Shown here in pieces: positions 1 to 7,710 of a stretch of DNA of 23,411 bases. The stretch lies in the NCBI GenBank assembly GCA_031261885.1, contig JAISIU010000225.1, forward strand, positions 1-23,411. Direction: 5' to 3'. The notes below the pieces were generated by a model. The model was not told where the DNA came from. It saw nothing but the letters and a program-made list of their open reading frames with translations, and did no database searches. The first letter of the stretch is position 1; every line of letters begins with the position of its first letter. A program made the translations under genes and the position numbers. Origin of the DNA: Bifidobacteriaceae bacterium (GTDB taxonomy: Bacteria > Actinomycetota > Actinomycetes > Actinomycetales > WQXJ01).

Positions 1-87
1 GACATCACCGACCAGGTCAACGCCAGCGGCGGCACCTACCAACTCGACGACATCGACCAAACCCACCACATCGACGTCACCTTCATC
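1..87 (+). repeat. Perfect 87-bp direct repeat, copy 1
   Basis: Bases 1-87 are identical to 826-912, in the same reading frame and 825 bases (275 codons) apart. The copy encodes the end of a bacterial-repeat-like module (DITDQV...HHIDVTF). It is cut by the window edge, so the exact match may extend upstream. After base 87 the copies diverge at the DNA level but remain alike as protein. Confidence 0.95.
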
Positions 88-2058
88 GAGGGCTACACCG
101 TCGGCGGCACGGTCCAAGACCCCAACCGCACGCCAGTGGCAGGCGCCGAGGTGGTCCTCGTCAAACCCGACCCCGAGGGCGGCGAACCCACCGTCGTCGC
201 CGGGCCCGTCACCACCGGCCCCGGCGGCACCTGGGCAATCCCCGGCGTGCTCCCCGACACCGGCTACGAAATCCAAGTCACCAAACCCGGCTACGACACC
301 GCCACCTCCAACCCGTTCGACGTCCAAGACACGAACGTCACGATCACCGACCCGATCGTGATGACCCCAACCGGCCCCTCCTACGAGGTCACGGGCCAAG
401 TCGGCTCGACCCGCCCCGGCTCCGACCCGATCACCGAGGGGACCGCCACCCTCGTGGTGCCTTCAGGTGAGGGGGACGGACAGTTCACCGTCATCGCCGG
501 ACCCGTCGACATCCAGCCCGACGGAACGTTCACGTTCGGGCACATCCCAGAGGGAACCGACTACCAGGTCCAAATCGACGTGCCCGGTTACTCCACCGGT
601 TCCTCTGGCTCGTTCGACGTGGCGGACCAGAACGTCACCCTACCCGGCACCATCGACCTGACGCCCCAATACGACATCGGCGGAACCGGCGTCTACGACC
701 ACGGCACCGTCACCGTGTCCCCCAATCCAGTTGACTGGAAAGGCGACGCCACCGTCACCATCACAGCCGACCCCGGCTACTCCATCGGAACGGTCACCGA
801 CACCGACGCCGAAGACAACGTCACCGACATCACCGACCAGGTCAACGCCAGCGGCGGCACCTACCAACTCGACGACATCGACCAAACCCACCACATCGAC
901 GTCACCTTCATCCCCGGCCACACCGTGACGGGCACCGTCGATGGACCCGACGGCCAGCCAGTCGCGGGAGCCGAGGTCAGCGTTGTGAAGCCCGGCGGCT
1001 CCGGCGAGGAACCCACCGTCGTCGCCGGACCCGCCATCACCGGTCCCGACGGCGCCTACGGCGTTCCCGGCGTCGACAACGGCAGCGGCTTCCAAATCCA
1101 GGTCGTCAAACCGGGCTACTACGCCACCACCTCCGACCCGTTCGACGTCGAGGACGGCGATGTCGCCATCGGCAACCTCGACCTCGACGGCAAATACCGG
1201 GTCCGGACCGTCACGGGGACCACGGGGAGCGCGACGGCCCAGACCGCCACGGTCCCGGAGGCCGGACAGGACACGGTCGTCATCACGCCCGGACCCGGTT
1301 ACCAGGTCGACCGAGTCGAGGACGCGACCGGCGGGCAGATCACCGACGTGACCGCCCAGCTGGTCGACAACCGCGACGGCACCTGGACGCTCACGCTCAA
1401 ACACGTGATGGCCGACCACGTCGTGTACGTGAGCTTCAAGCCTGGCGGGGCCTCGGCCACGAACCCGGGTGGGACCACTCCGGGCGGGTCCACTGGGACG
1501 GGGACGACGCCGGGCGGGCCCGGAACCACCACCCCGCCACCGGCCGGGCCGGTCGCCGCGAAAGTCAAAGCCGCCCTCGGACAGGTGAACCTGCTTAAGG
1601 GTAAGAGCTACAAACTGGTGGCCCTGGCCTACACGGCCGATGGCGCGAGCGTACCGGTCACGTTCAAGAGTTCCAAGGCCAAGGTGGCCAGCGTCTCCGC
1701 CTCCGGCAAGGTCAAGGCCAAGAAACCCGGCAAGGCGATCATCACGATCGTCTCCGGCGCCCAAATGACCAAGGTGAAGGTCACCGTGCTGAAGAAGCGT
1801 CCGTCATCGGCCGCTTCCACGGTCAAGAAGGTCACGGTCAAACTCAAGAAGAAGCTCAAGACCGGCCAGATCGTCTACCTGACCCCCAAACTCGGACCCA
1901 AGACCGCCCTCGCGGTCAAGGTCACGTTCAAGTCCACGAAGAAGAAGGTCGCGGCCATCGACAAGGCCGGACGCCTTCAGGCGATGGCCAAGGGCAAGGC
2001 CACGATCAAGGTCAAGGCCGGCAAGGTCACGAAGAAGCTCAAACTCACGGTCAAGTAG
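1..2058 (+). CDS. Large repetitive surface protein, 3' part (5' end outside window)
   Basis: The frame is open from base 1 to the TAG at 2056-2058, so the visible 685 codons are the C-terminal part of a longer protein. Modules in order: the end of an InlB/bacterial-repeat-like unit (1-87); two CarboxypepD_reg-like beta-sandwich units, marked by G-A-E-V-V and 'PGY-T-S-FDV' patterns (about 100-660); a second bacterial-repeat-like unit with 'ADPGYSIGTV' and 'HHIDVTF' (about 664-912); a third CarboxypepD_reg-like unit (913-1190); another repeat unit ending 'HVVYVSF'; a Gly/Thr/Pro linker (about 1441-1550); and two Big_2/Ig-like domains (about 1555-1795 and 1815-2055). The last 167 residues hold about 40 Lys, two Asp and no Glu. 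No LPXTG motif or final membrane helix is present, so the anchoring mode is unclear. The architecture suggests a secreted adhesin or wall-associated protein; the ligand is unknown. It is convergent with ftsQ, 46 bp away. Confidence 0.85.
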   Translation, partial: DITDQVNASGGTYQLDDIDQTHHIDVTFIEGYTVGGTVQDPNRTPVAGAEVVLVKPDPEGGEPTVVAGPVTTGPGGTWAIPGVLPDTGYEIQVTKPGYDTATSNPFDVQDTNVTITDPIVMTPTGPSYEVTGQVGSTRPGSDPITEGTATLVVPSGEGDGQFTVIAGPVDIQPDGTFTFGHIPEGTDYQVQIDVPGYSTGSSGSFDVADQNVTLPGTIDLTPQYDIGGTGVYDHGTVTVSPNPVDWKGDATVTITADPGYSIGTVTDTDAEDNVTDITDQVNASGGTYQLDDIDQTHHIDVTFIPGHTVTGTVDGPDGQPVAGAEVSVVKPGGSGEEPTVVAGPAITGPDGAYGVPGVDNGSGFQIQVVKPGYYATTSDPFDVEDGDVAIGNLDLDGKYRVRTVTGTTGSATAQTATVPEAGQDTVVITPGPGYQVDRVEDATGGQITDVTAQLVDNRDGTWTLTLKHVMADHVVYVSFKPGGASATNPGGTTPGGSTGTGTTPGGPGTTTPPPAGPVAAKVKAALGQVNLLKGKSYKLVALAYTADGASVPVTFKSSKAKVASVSASGKVKAKKPGKAIITIVSGAQMTKVKVTVLKKRPSSAASTVKKVTVKLKKKLKTGQIVYLTPKLGPKTALAVKVTFKSTKKKVAAIDKAGRLQAMAKGKATIKVKAGKVTKKLKLTVK
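826..912 (+). repeat. Perfect 87-bp direct repeat, copy 2
   Basis: This is the second copy of the repeat at 1-87. Identity at synonymous sites points to recent duplication or gene conversion inside the surface-protein gene, and the pair is a substrate for unit loss or gain by recombination. The modules that follow (88 onward and 913 onward) are related but clearly diverged. Confidence 0.95.
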
Positions 2059-2067
2059 CCCCGGCGC

Positions 2068-2099
2068 GGGCCTGGCCGGGCCGAGACCCGGCCGGGCCC
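2068..2099. terminator. Hairpin between convergent surface-protein gene and ftsQ
   Basis: In the 46-bp gap between two stop codons, the arm at 2068-2080 pairs with 2087-2099 (13 bp with one G-U type pair) around a six-base loop. There is no T-tract on either side, so it is a candidate bidirectional or Rho-assisted terminator, not a classic intrinsic one. Confidence 0.55.
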
Positions 2100-2104
2100 C
2101 GCCC

Positions 2105-3619
2105 CTAGTCCGTGGCCGAGGGGCGCGGACTGGCCGTGCCGCTCGCCGTGCCGCTCGCCGAGGGGCTCTGACTGGGCGGGCGAATGTACGGCAGCGTGGG
2201 CGCCGAGACGTCGAACGCCGAGGCCGCGGCACTCTTCCCGGCCTGGCCGAGCAACACCTTCAGCGCGGCCGCCTTCAGGGCCGGCGCGGAGCCGTCGCCC
2301 CACGCCACCTGCGCCCCCGACGTCAACGTGAAATGCACCGTGTCCTGCGTGGTCGCGCCGATGTGGGCGATCTCGCCCGTCAGCCACGCTGGCATGCCGG
2401 CCAGCGCGTCGAGCACGCTGCGCAACGTCCGGGCGTTCCCGGCGCGCAGCGGCACGTCCACCTGCGGCAGCCCGGCCGGCGGGGTCGCCACGGTGCCGAG
2501 CTCGACGGCGTCGCCGTCCAGCAGCACCCATGCCCCGCCGCTCTGGACGCAGGCGGCCGGGATGCGGGGATCGATCGTGACGCGCAGACCCGTGGGCCAC
2601 ACGCGCCTCACGGTCGCCGATTTCACGCCCGCCACCGAATCGAGCCGTTTGGCGAGCGCCCCGGTGTTGAGCTGCGCCAACGGTGTGCCGACCGCGGTCC
2701 GGAGCCGCTGGTCGATCGTCGCCTGGGAGACGACGCCGCCGATGCCGCGCACCTCGATCTCGCCTTGGCGCACGGCGCACACGGGCGTGAACCAGACGAC
2801 GGCCGCGAGCGCGACGGGCACGAGCACGTACAGGCCGTGCCGTGCCACGCGCCAACGGCGGGCCCGCCGGTCCGCCTTGGCCTTGGCCTCGAACCGGGCG
2901 GCCGTGGCCGCGGGGCCGCCGGAGGCCAGCGCCTGCGCCCGGCGGCGGGCCGCCAGGGCCTTGGCCTGGCGTTTCTCGGCTTTCTTCCGTGCCTTGCGTT
3001 CGGGCCGCGTGAGGGTGGCCGATGTCGGCCGGCCGGGTGCGGTCGCGGCCTTGCCTCCGGGGGCGGCCAGCTGGGAGCCGGGCTTGGTCGCGCTTCCCGC
3101 GGCCGATGCCGGACGGGGCCGCCCGGCGGTGACGCCGGTGGGTGGGGTGCCCCGGCGGCGTGCCCGCTTGGCCTCGCGGCGCCTCTTGGCGAGGGCGGCC
3201 GTCTCGGAGGCGGACAGGCGTTGGCCCGCGGTGCGGCCGGGTTCGGCCGCCCGCGCCGGGCGCGCGCCGGGCGCGCGTTGCGGTGTGCCCGCCCGCTTGG
3301 GTCCCACGCCCCGTGGCGGCTGATCCGCTCGCTGCGGCCGAGTCGCCCGGCGCGGCTGGGCCGCCTGACGCGGCCGGACCCCCTGACCAGACCGGACCGC
3401 CTGACGAGGACCACCGGTCCCCGACCCCGCCACGGAGCCGGTTCCGGGTCTTGGCGTGGACTGGCCGTCCCGCCGCGGCGCGGCTTTCGGTTTGCCCTGG
3501 CCGTCCCGCCGCTGCGTCAAGACTTCTGGCTGATAACCCGGGCCCTTAGCAGCCGAAACCCTTGACGCTCGGGGATCGGCGGCGGGGCCGCGGCCACGCA
3601 GCGGACGCCCAGCCGTCAT
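2105..3619 (-). CDS. ftsQ: Cell division protein FtsQ with long basic N-terminal region
   Basis: FtsQ is a bitopic divisome protein that links early and late division proteins and regulates septal peptidoglycan synthesis through FtsL and its partners. The 504-residue product has a cytoplasmic N-terminus of about 260 residues rich in Arg, Lys, Pro, Ala and Gln. One membrane helix follows (about 262-283), then a POTRA domain (about 290-360, starting 'GEIEVRGIGG') and the FtsQ beta domain. It ends in a Ser/Thr/Pro tail (SPSASGTASG...). Family members are usually about 250-350 residues, so the extra length is nearly all N-terminal. The ATG at 3619 overlaps the murC stop as ATGA. It is the last gene of the cluster; ftsZ, its usual actinobacterial neighbour, is not here. 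Identification rests on domain order and operon position; the sequence itself is weakly conserved, as is normal for FtsQ. Confidence 0.93.
   Translation of the reverse strand: MTAGRPLRGRGPAADPRASRVSAAKGPGYQPEVLTQRRDGQGKPKAAPRRDGQSTPRPGTGSVAGSGTGGPRQAVRSGQGVRPRQAAQPRRATRPQRADQPPRGVGPKRAGTPQRAPGARPARAAEPGRTAGQRLSASETAALAKRRREAKRARRRGTPPTGVTAGRPRPASAAGSATKPGSQLAAPGGKAATAPGRPTSATLTRPERKARKKAEKRQAKALAARRRAQALASGGPAATAARFEAKAKADRRARRWRVARHGLYVLVPVALAAVVWFTPVCAVRQGEIEVRGIGGVVSQATIDQRLRTAVGTPLAQLNTGALAKRLDSVAGVKSATVRRVWPTGLRVTIDPRIPAACVQSGGAWVLLDGDAVELGTVATPPAGLPQVDVPLRAGNARTLRSVLDALAGMPAWLTGEIAHIGATTQDTVHFTLTSGAQVAWGDGSAPALKAAALKVLLGQAGKSAAASAFDVSAPTLPYIRPPSQSPSASGTASGTASPRPSATD
3549..3575 (+). repeat. 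27-bp dispersed repeat, copy in ftsQ 5' region
   Basis: This copy matches the reverse complement of 4264-4290 at 26 of 27 bases (shared core AAACCCTTGACGCTCGGGGA). It lies in the variable N-terminal part of ftsQ, about residues 15-24. The two copies are in opposite orientation, 688 bases apart, and are read in different frames. Confidence 0.8.
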
Positions 3620-5127
3620 CGGGCCGCCTCCCGCGCCGCGGCGGGCCCGTGCTCGAGGGCCTGGAGGATCTCGGGGCCGAGCGCCGTGACGTCGCCGGCG
3701 CCGACCGTGAGGATGATGTCGCCGGGGCGGGCCGCGGCGGCCACGGCCCGGACGGCCGCGGCGCGGTCCGGTTCGAACCGGGCCACCGCCGGATCCATGA
3801 GGGCCGTGATCAGGGAGCCGTCCACACCGGGCACCGGGTCCTCGCGGGCTGCGAACACGTCGAGCACCCACACGTGGTCGGCGCCGGCCAGCGCGGCCGC
3901 GAAACCCGCCGCGAAGTTCTTGGTCCTGGAGTACAGGTGCGGCTGGAACACGACGAGCACCCGGCCGGCGCCGGCCACCTCGCGGGCCGCACCCAACGTG
4001 GCGCGGATCTCTGTGGGATGGTGGGCGTAGTCGTCGAACACGCGGACGCCCGCGGCCGCACCGCGCGGCTCGAACCGCCGGCCCGTGCCGCGGAACGCGG
4101 CCAGGCCCTCGGCCACGGCCGCCGGGTCCGCCCCGGCGCCGAACACGGCCGCGAGGTAGGCGGCCGCCGCGTCCAACGCCACGTGCCACCCGGGCTGCGC
4201 CACCTCGATGACCTGGTCGAGCCCGCGCCCGCGCAACGAGACGCGATGCCACCCCGCGCCCTCTCCCCGAGCGTCAAGGGTTTTGGCTGCGGATGGGGCC
4301 TCTTGGGAGCCATCAGCATTGACGCCCGCTGCGGGGGCGGCGGGCTCGGGGCCCGGGACGCCCTCGACGCGGACGTCGGCGGCGGGATCCGCGCCGTACG
4401 TCACGACGCCGAGGCCGGGGCGGGCCGCGCGAACGGCCCGCGCGAGGCTGGCCGCGGCCGGGTCGTCGGCGCAGGCGATGAGCCGGCCGCCGGGCCGGAT
4501 CCGGTCGGCGAAGTCGTGAAAAGCCCGCTCGACGGCCTCGCGGGTGCCGTAATGGTCGAGGTGGTCGGGTTCGATGTTCGTGATGACGGCGACGTCGGGG
4601 GCGTAGTTGAGGAACGAGCCGTCCGATTCGTCGGCCTCGATCACCATGAGCGGGCCGCTCCCGGCCCTCGACCCGGTGCCGGCCCCGAGCACGACCCCGC
4701 CGATCGCGGCGGACGGGTCGAGGCCGGCCTCGGTCAGGGCCGTGGCCAGCATCGCCGAGGTGGTGGTCTTCCCGTGGGTCCCGGCCACGGCCAACAGGCG
4801 GCGGCTGGCAGCCAGCCGGGCCAGCGCCACCGAGCGGTGGATCACGGGGATACCGAGCGCGCGGGCCCGGGCCAGCTCGGGGTTCGTCTCGCGGATCGCG
4901 CTCGAGACGACCACGAGGGCGGCCCCGTCGACGTGCGCCGCCGCATGCCCGGCCCAGGCCTCGACCCCGGCCCGGCGCAGCCGGGCCAGCACCGGCGAAT
5001 CGGCCCGGTCGGAGCCCGAGACCGTGAGGCCGTCGGCGGCCATCAGCTCGGCGATCGCGGACATGCCGACCCCGCCGACCCCGATCAGGTGGATGCGCCC
5101 CTCGGGCCACTGCGCCGATCCGCTCAT
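3616..5127 (-). CDS. murC: UDP-N-acetylmuramate--L-alanine ligase
   Basis: MurC adds L-alanine to UDP-MurNAc using ATP, the first step of stem-peptide synthesis in the cytoplasm. The 503-residue product shows the Rossmann glycine loop 'GVGGVGMSAIA' (16-26), the ATP loop 'AGTHGKTTT' (Lys120), 'EADESDGSF' (165-172), 'NIEPDHLDHY', and the C-terminal 'FDDYAHHPTEI' (364-374), so all the main MurC motifs are present. Two oddities stand out. Residues 256-292 form an Ala/Pro/Gly-rich insert between 'DVRVE' and 'WHRVSL' that is about 30 residues longer than in E. coli MurC and contains the dispersed 27-bp repeat. The conserved 'HNxxN' motif reads H315-V-A-L-D319. The start is the ATG at 5127 because it overlaps the murG stop as ATGA; a TTG at 5148 is less likely. 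The 3' end overlaps ftsQ by four bases. Confidence 0.97.
   Translation of the reverse strand: MSGSAQWPEGRIHLIGVGGVGMSAIAELMAADGLTVSGSDRADSPVLARLRRAGVEAWAGHAAAHVDGAALVVVSSAIRETNPELARARALGIPVIHRSVALARLAASRRLLAVAGTHGKTTTSAMLATALTEAGLDPSAAIGGVVLGAGTGSRAGSGPLMVIEADESDGSFLNYAPDVAVITNIEPDHLDHYGTREAVERAFHDFADRIRPGGRLIACADDPAAASLARAVRAARPGLGVVTYGADPAADVRVEGVPGPEPAAPAAGVNADGSQEAPSAAKTLDARGEGAGWHRVSLRGRGLDQVIEVAQPGWHVALDAAAAYLAAVFGAGADPAAVAEGLAAFRGTGRRFEPRGAAAGVRVFDDYAHHPTEIRATLGAAREVAGAGRVLVVFQPHLYSRTKNFAAGFAAALAGADHVWVLDVFAAREDPVPGVDGSLITALMDPAVARFEPDRAAAVRAVAAAARPGDIILTVGAGDVTALGPEILQALEHGPAAAREAAR
4264..4290 (-). repeat. 27-bp dispersed repeat, copy inside murC
   Basis: This is the inverted partner of 3549-3575, with one mismatch in 27. 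It encodes about residues 280-288 of MurC (AAKTLDARG), inside the insert that the family lacks. This is consistent with a small repeat having been captured in frame at a tolerated loop. Confidence 0.8.
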
Positions 5128-6212
5128 GCGGCCGCCCCCCGGGCGCAACGCTCCACGAGGTCCGCCACGCGGGACGCGCCGTCTCGGATGCCGGCCCCCG
5201 AGGCGGCGGCGGCCATCTGGGCCAACCGCTCCGGCGCGCGCACGAGGCCGAGCAGGTCCGCGCGGGCCCAGTCCGGCGTGAACGCGTGGTCCTCGATCAT
5301 GAGCGCCCCGCCGGCCCTCACCAGGCCACGCCCGTTGAGCGCCTGCTCGCCGTTGCCGATCGGCAGCGGCACGAGGACCGACGGCAGCCCGACGGCCGCC
5401 AGCTCCGCGACCGTGCCCGCGCCCGAACGGCAGACCACGAGGTCAGCGGCCGCGTAGGCCAGCTCCATGCGGTCCAGGTACTCCAGCACGTGATAATGCT
5501 CGCGCGGCGCCCCGTCACGGACGGCCTGGGCCTTGCCGGCGCCCGTCAGGTGGAGCACCTGCCAGCCGGCGGCCACGACCTCGGCCGCCACGGCCGCGAC
5601 GGTCTCGTTCAGGTGCTGTGCCCCGAGCGACCCGCCGGTCACGAGCAGCACGGGCCGCCCGGGCTCGAGCCCGAGCTCCGCGAGCGCTCCCGCGCGCGCG
5701 GCCGCGCGGTCGAGCCCGGCCAGCGCGGGCCTGAGCGGCAGCCCCGTCACGATCGCGCCCGGCAGCCTGGTCTCCGGGAACGTCACGGCCACGGCCCCGG
5801 CCCACCGGGCGCCGAGTCGGTTGGCCAGCCCCGGCCTGGAGTTCGCCTCGTGGACCACGATCGGCGTCCCGGCACGGTGGGCCGCCAGGTAGGCCGGCGT
5901 GGCGACGTACCCGCCGAACCCGACGACGACGTCGGCGCCGAGCCGCTCGATCGCACCGCGCGCCACGGCCACGGCCCGCCGGAAATCGCGCGGGAAGCGC
6001 AGCGCCGCCGGCCCCGGCCGGCGCGGGAACGCGGCCTTCGGCAACGTCACGAGCTCCAGCCCGGCCTCCGGCACGAGCCTGGACTCAAGCCCCTGCGCGG
6101 TGCCCAACACGACGAGCTCCACGGCCGGGTCGCGCCGCCTGAGCTCCTGCGCGACGGACAGCAACGGGTTGACATGTCCGGCGGTCCCGCCGCCGGCCAA
6201 CACGGCCTTCAT
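5124..6212 (-). CDS. murG: Lipid II synthase: UDP-GlcNAc--undecaprenyl-PP-MurNAc-pentapeptide GlcNAc transferase
   Basis: MurG transfers GlcNAc from UDP-GlcNAc to lipid I on the inner membrane face, forming lipid II. The 362-residue protein has the GT-B family N-terminal glycine loop 'AGGGTAGHVNP' (about 6-16), 'GFGGYVATPA', 'HEANSRPGLANR' (about 121-132), the second glycine loop 'GGSLGAQHLN' (about 193-202), and the donor-binding stretch 'CRSGAGTVAEL' to 'NGEQALN' (about 261-293). The length is typical. The ATG at 6212 overlaps the ftsW TGA (6209-6211) as ATGA, and the gene's own stop overlaps the murC start in the same way, which implies translational coupling on both sides. A TTG at 6224 is in frame but less likely. 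Confidence 0.97.
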   Translation of the reverse strand: MKAVLAGGGTAGHVNPLLSVAQELRRRDPAVELVVLGTAQGLESRLVPEAGLELVTLPKAAFPRRPGPAALRFPRDFRRAVAVARGAIERLGADVVVGFGGYVATPAYLAAHRAGTPIVVHEANSRPGLANRLGARWAGAVAVTFPETRLPGAIVTGLPLRPALAGLDRAAARAGALAELGLEPGRPVLLVTGGSLGAQHLNETVAAVAAEVVAAGWQVLHLTGAGKAQAVRDGAPREHYHVLEYLDRMELAYAAADLVVCRSGAGTVAELAAVGLPSVLVPLPIGNGEQALNGRGLVRAGGALMIEDHAFTPDWARADLLGLVRAPERLAQMAAAASGAGIRDGASRVADLVERCARGAAA

Positions 6213-7708
6213 TTCTGGCTCCAAAAGTGCGGTTGGAGCTCCACCTCGTCGAACTCCTTGACGTCGAACAGCTCACCGCGGCCGCGCCGCGCGCCCCGCC
6301 CGGAACGGGCGCCCACGAGCGCGCCGCCATCCGACCCGGCCGCCTCCCGACCGGACCGACCCGCCCGACCCGGCCCATCGGCATCGGACACGGCCGAAGC
6401 GACCACCGGACGGCCCGGCGTCCCCTGGGCGGCCGTCCCCGCCGGCCGCGCGGCCCGGCGGCGACGCTTCCGGCGGCGGTGCGTCTCGGCATCGGGCGCG
6501 GCCGCCACCAGGCCGAACGCGTCGCGCATGATCTGCGGGCTGGCCTTGAGCACGGGCCCGACGGCCGGGTCGCCGCGCATCAACCCGAGCACGCAACCGA
6601 TCGCGGCCATCGACGCGACGAGCGCCGAACCGCCCGAGGAGACGAACGGCAACGGCACGCCGATCACCGGCAGCACCTGCACCACCATGCCGACGTTGAT
6701 GACGGCCTGGACCGCGATCCAACAGCCGATCGCGCCGACCGTCACCTGGCAGAACCGGTCCGGATGCCACCGCACCACCTGGAGCAGGCCGATGATGAGG
6801 ACCGCGAACAGCACGAGCACGACGAGGCAGCCGACCAGCCCGAGCTCCTCGCCGATGATCGCGAAGATGAAATCCGAATCGGCCTGCGACAGCCAGCTCC
6901 ACTTCTCGTGCGAGGCGCCGAGCCCCTTGCCGAACAGCCCGCCATCGGCCAGCGCGTAGGCGGCCTGGCGCGTCTGCCAGCCCGTCGACCGCGACGCGTC
7001 CCGAGCGGCGCTGCCACCCAACAGGGCCTTGACGCGCGAGAGGCGGCTCGGCGAGACGAGCACGGCCACGGCCCCAACCGCGACCACGACGAGCGTGATC
7101 GCGGCGAGCTTGCGCCACGGCACCCCGGCCGTCCACAGCGTGCCGAGCGCCAACAGCCCGATGACGCTGGCCGTGCCGACATCGTTGCCGAGGATCACGA
7201 GCCCGCCCGCCACGACGAGCCCGACGAGCGCGGGCACGGCCAGCTCGACCCACGAGTCGAGCCGGTCCTTCTTGTTGGCCAGCACCGTGCCGAGCCACAG
7301 CGCGAGCGCGAACTTCAGGAACTCCGACGGCTGGACCGAGAAGCCCCCGACCTTCAGCCAGTTCGTGTTGCCGCCGGCCGAGATGCCGGCGCCGAGCACC
7401 GTGACGGCCTGGAGCACGAGCGTCAGGATGAACGCGCCCCACGCCACGGGCTTCCACCAGGCGAACCGGAAACGGGAGGCGCAGAACGCCACGATCAGCC
7501 CGACCGCGATGTAGACGCCCTGCGTCACGGCCTGCGTGTAGGGGCTCTTGTCCAGCGTCAGCTTCGTCACCGTGGTCGAGGACACGACCATGACGAACCC
7601 GATGATGACGAGCAGCGCCGTCGACACCAGGATCATGTAGTAGGCCGTGACCAGGTTGCGGGCCGTGGCGGGGCGTTCCAGCGCGAGGCCGGCCGGCATC
7701 TCCTCCAC
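6209..7708 (-). CDS. ftsW: Septal SEDS peptidoglycan glycosyltransferase FtsW
   Basis: FtsW polymerises lipid II into septal glycan together with the transpeptidase FtsI. The 499-residue product has about ten membrane helices (from 'YYMILVSTALLVIIGFVMV' to about residue 385), the family signatures 'PSEFLKFALALW' and 'PLPFVSSGGS', and the catalytic-type Asp in 'SDFIFAIIGEELG' (equivalent to E. coli Asp297). A cytoplasmic tail of about 110 residues, rich in Arg and Gly, follows and ends in an acidic stretch (ELFDVKEFDEVEL). In mycobacteria the FtsW tail contacts FtsZ; a similar role here is inference. The GTG start at 7708 is chosen because AGGAGG lies seven bases upstream, inside the end of murD. 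The ATG at 7699 would be too close to its purine run. The gene starts two bases after the murD stop and overlaps murG by four. Confidence 0.96.
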   Translation of the reverse strand: MEEMPAGLALERPATARNLVTAYYMILVSTALLVIIGFVMVVSSTTVTKLTLDKSPYTQAVTQGVYIAVGLIVAFCASRFRFAWWKPVAWGAFILTLVLQAVTVLGAGISAGGNTNWLKVGGFSVQPSEFLKFALALWLGTVLANKKDRLDSWVELAVPALVGLVVAGGLVILGNDVGTASVIGLLALGTLWTAGVPWRKLAAITLVVVAVGAVAVLVSPSRLSRVKALLGGSAARDASRSTGWQTRQAAYALADGGLFGKGLGASHEKWSWLSQADSDFIFAIIGEELGLVGCLVVLVLFAVLIIGLLQVVRWHPDRFCQVTVGAIGCWIAVQAVINVGMVVQVLPVIGVPLPFVSSGGSALVASMAAIGCVLGLMRGDPAVGPVLKASPQIMRDAFGLVAAAPDAETHRRRKRRRRAARPAGTAAQGTPGRPVVASAVSDADGPGRAGRSGREAAGSDGGALVGARSGRGARRGRGELFDVKEFDEVELQPHFWSQK

Positions 7709-7710
7709 GG

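Noticed and set aside
3562..5457. Long plus-strand open frame across ftsQ, murC and murG
   Set aside because: It is antisense to three well-recognised genes and matches no family. It is a composition effect.
5821..5860. MurG 'HEAN' in place of the HEQN motif seen in E. coli and Bacillus
   Set aside because: HEAN is, as I recall, normal in actinobacterial MurG, so it is not a defect.
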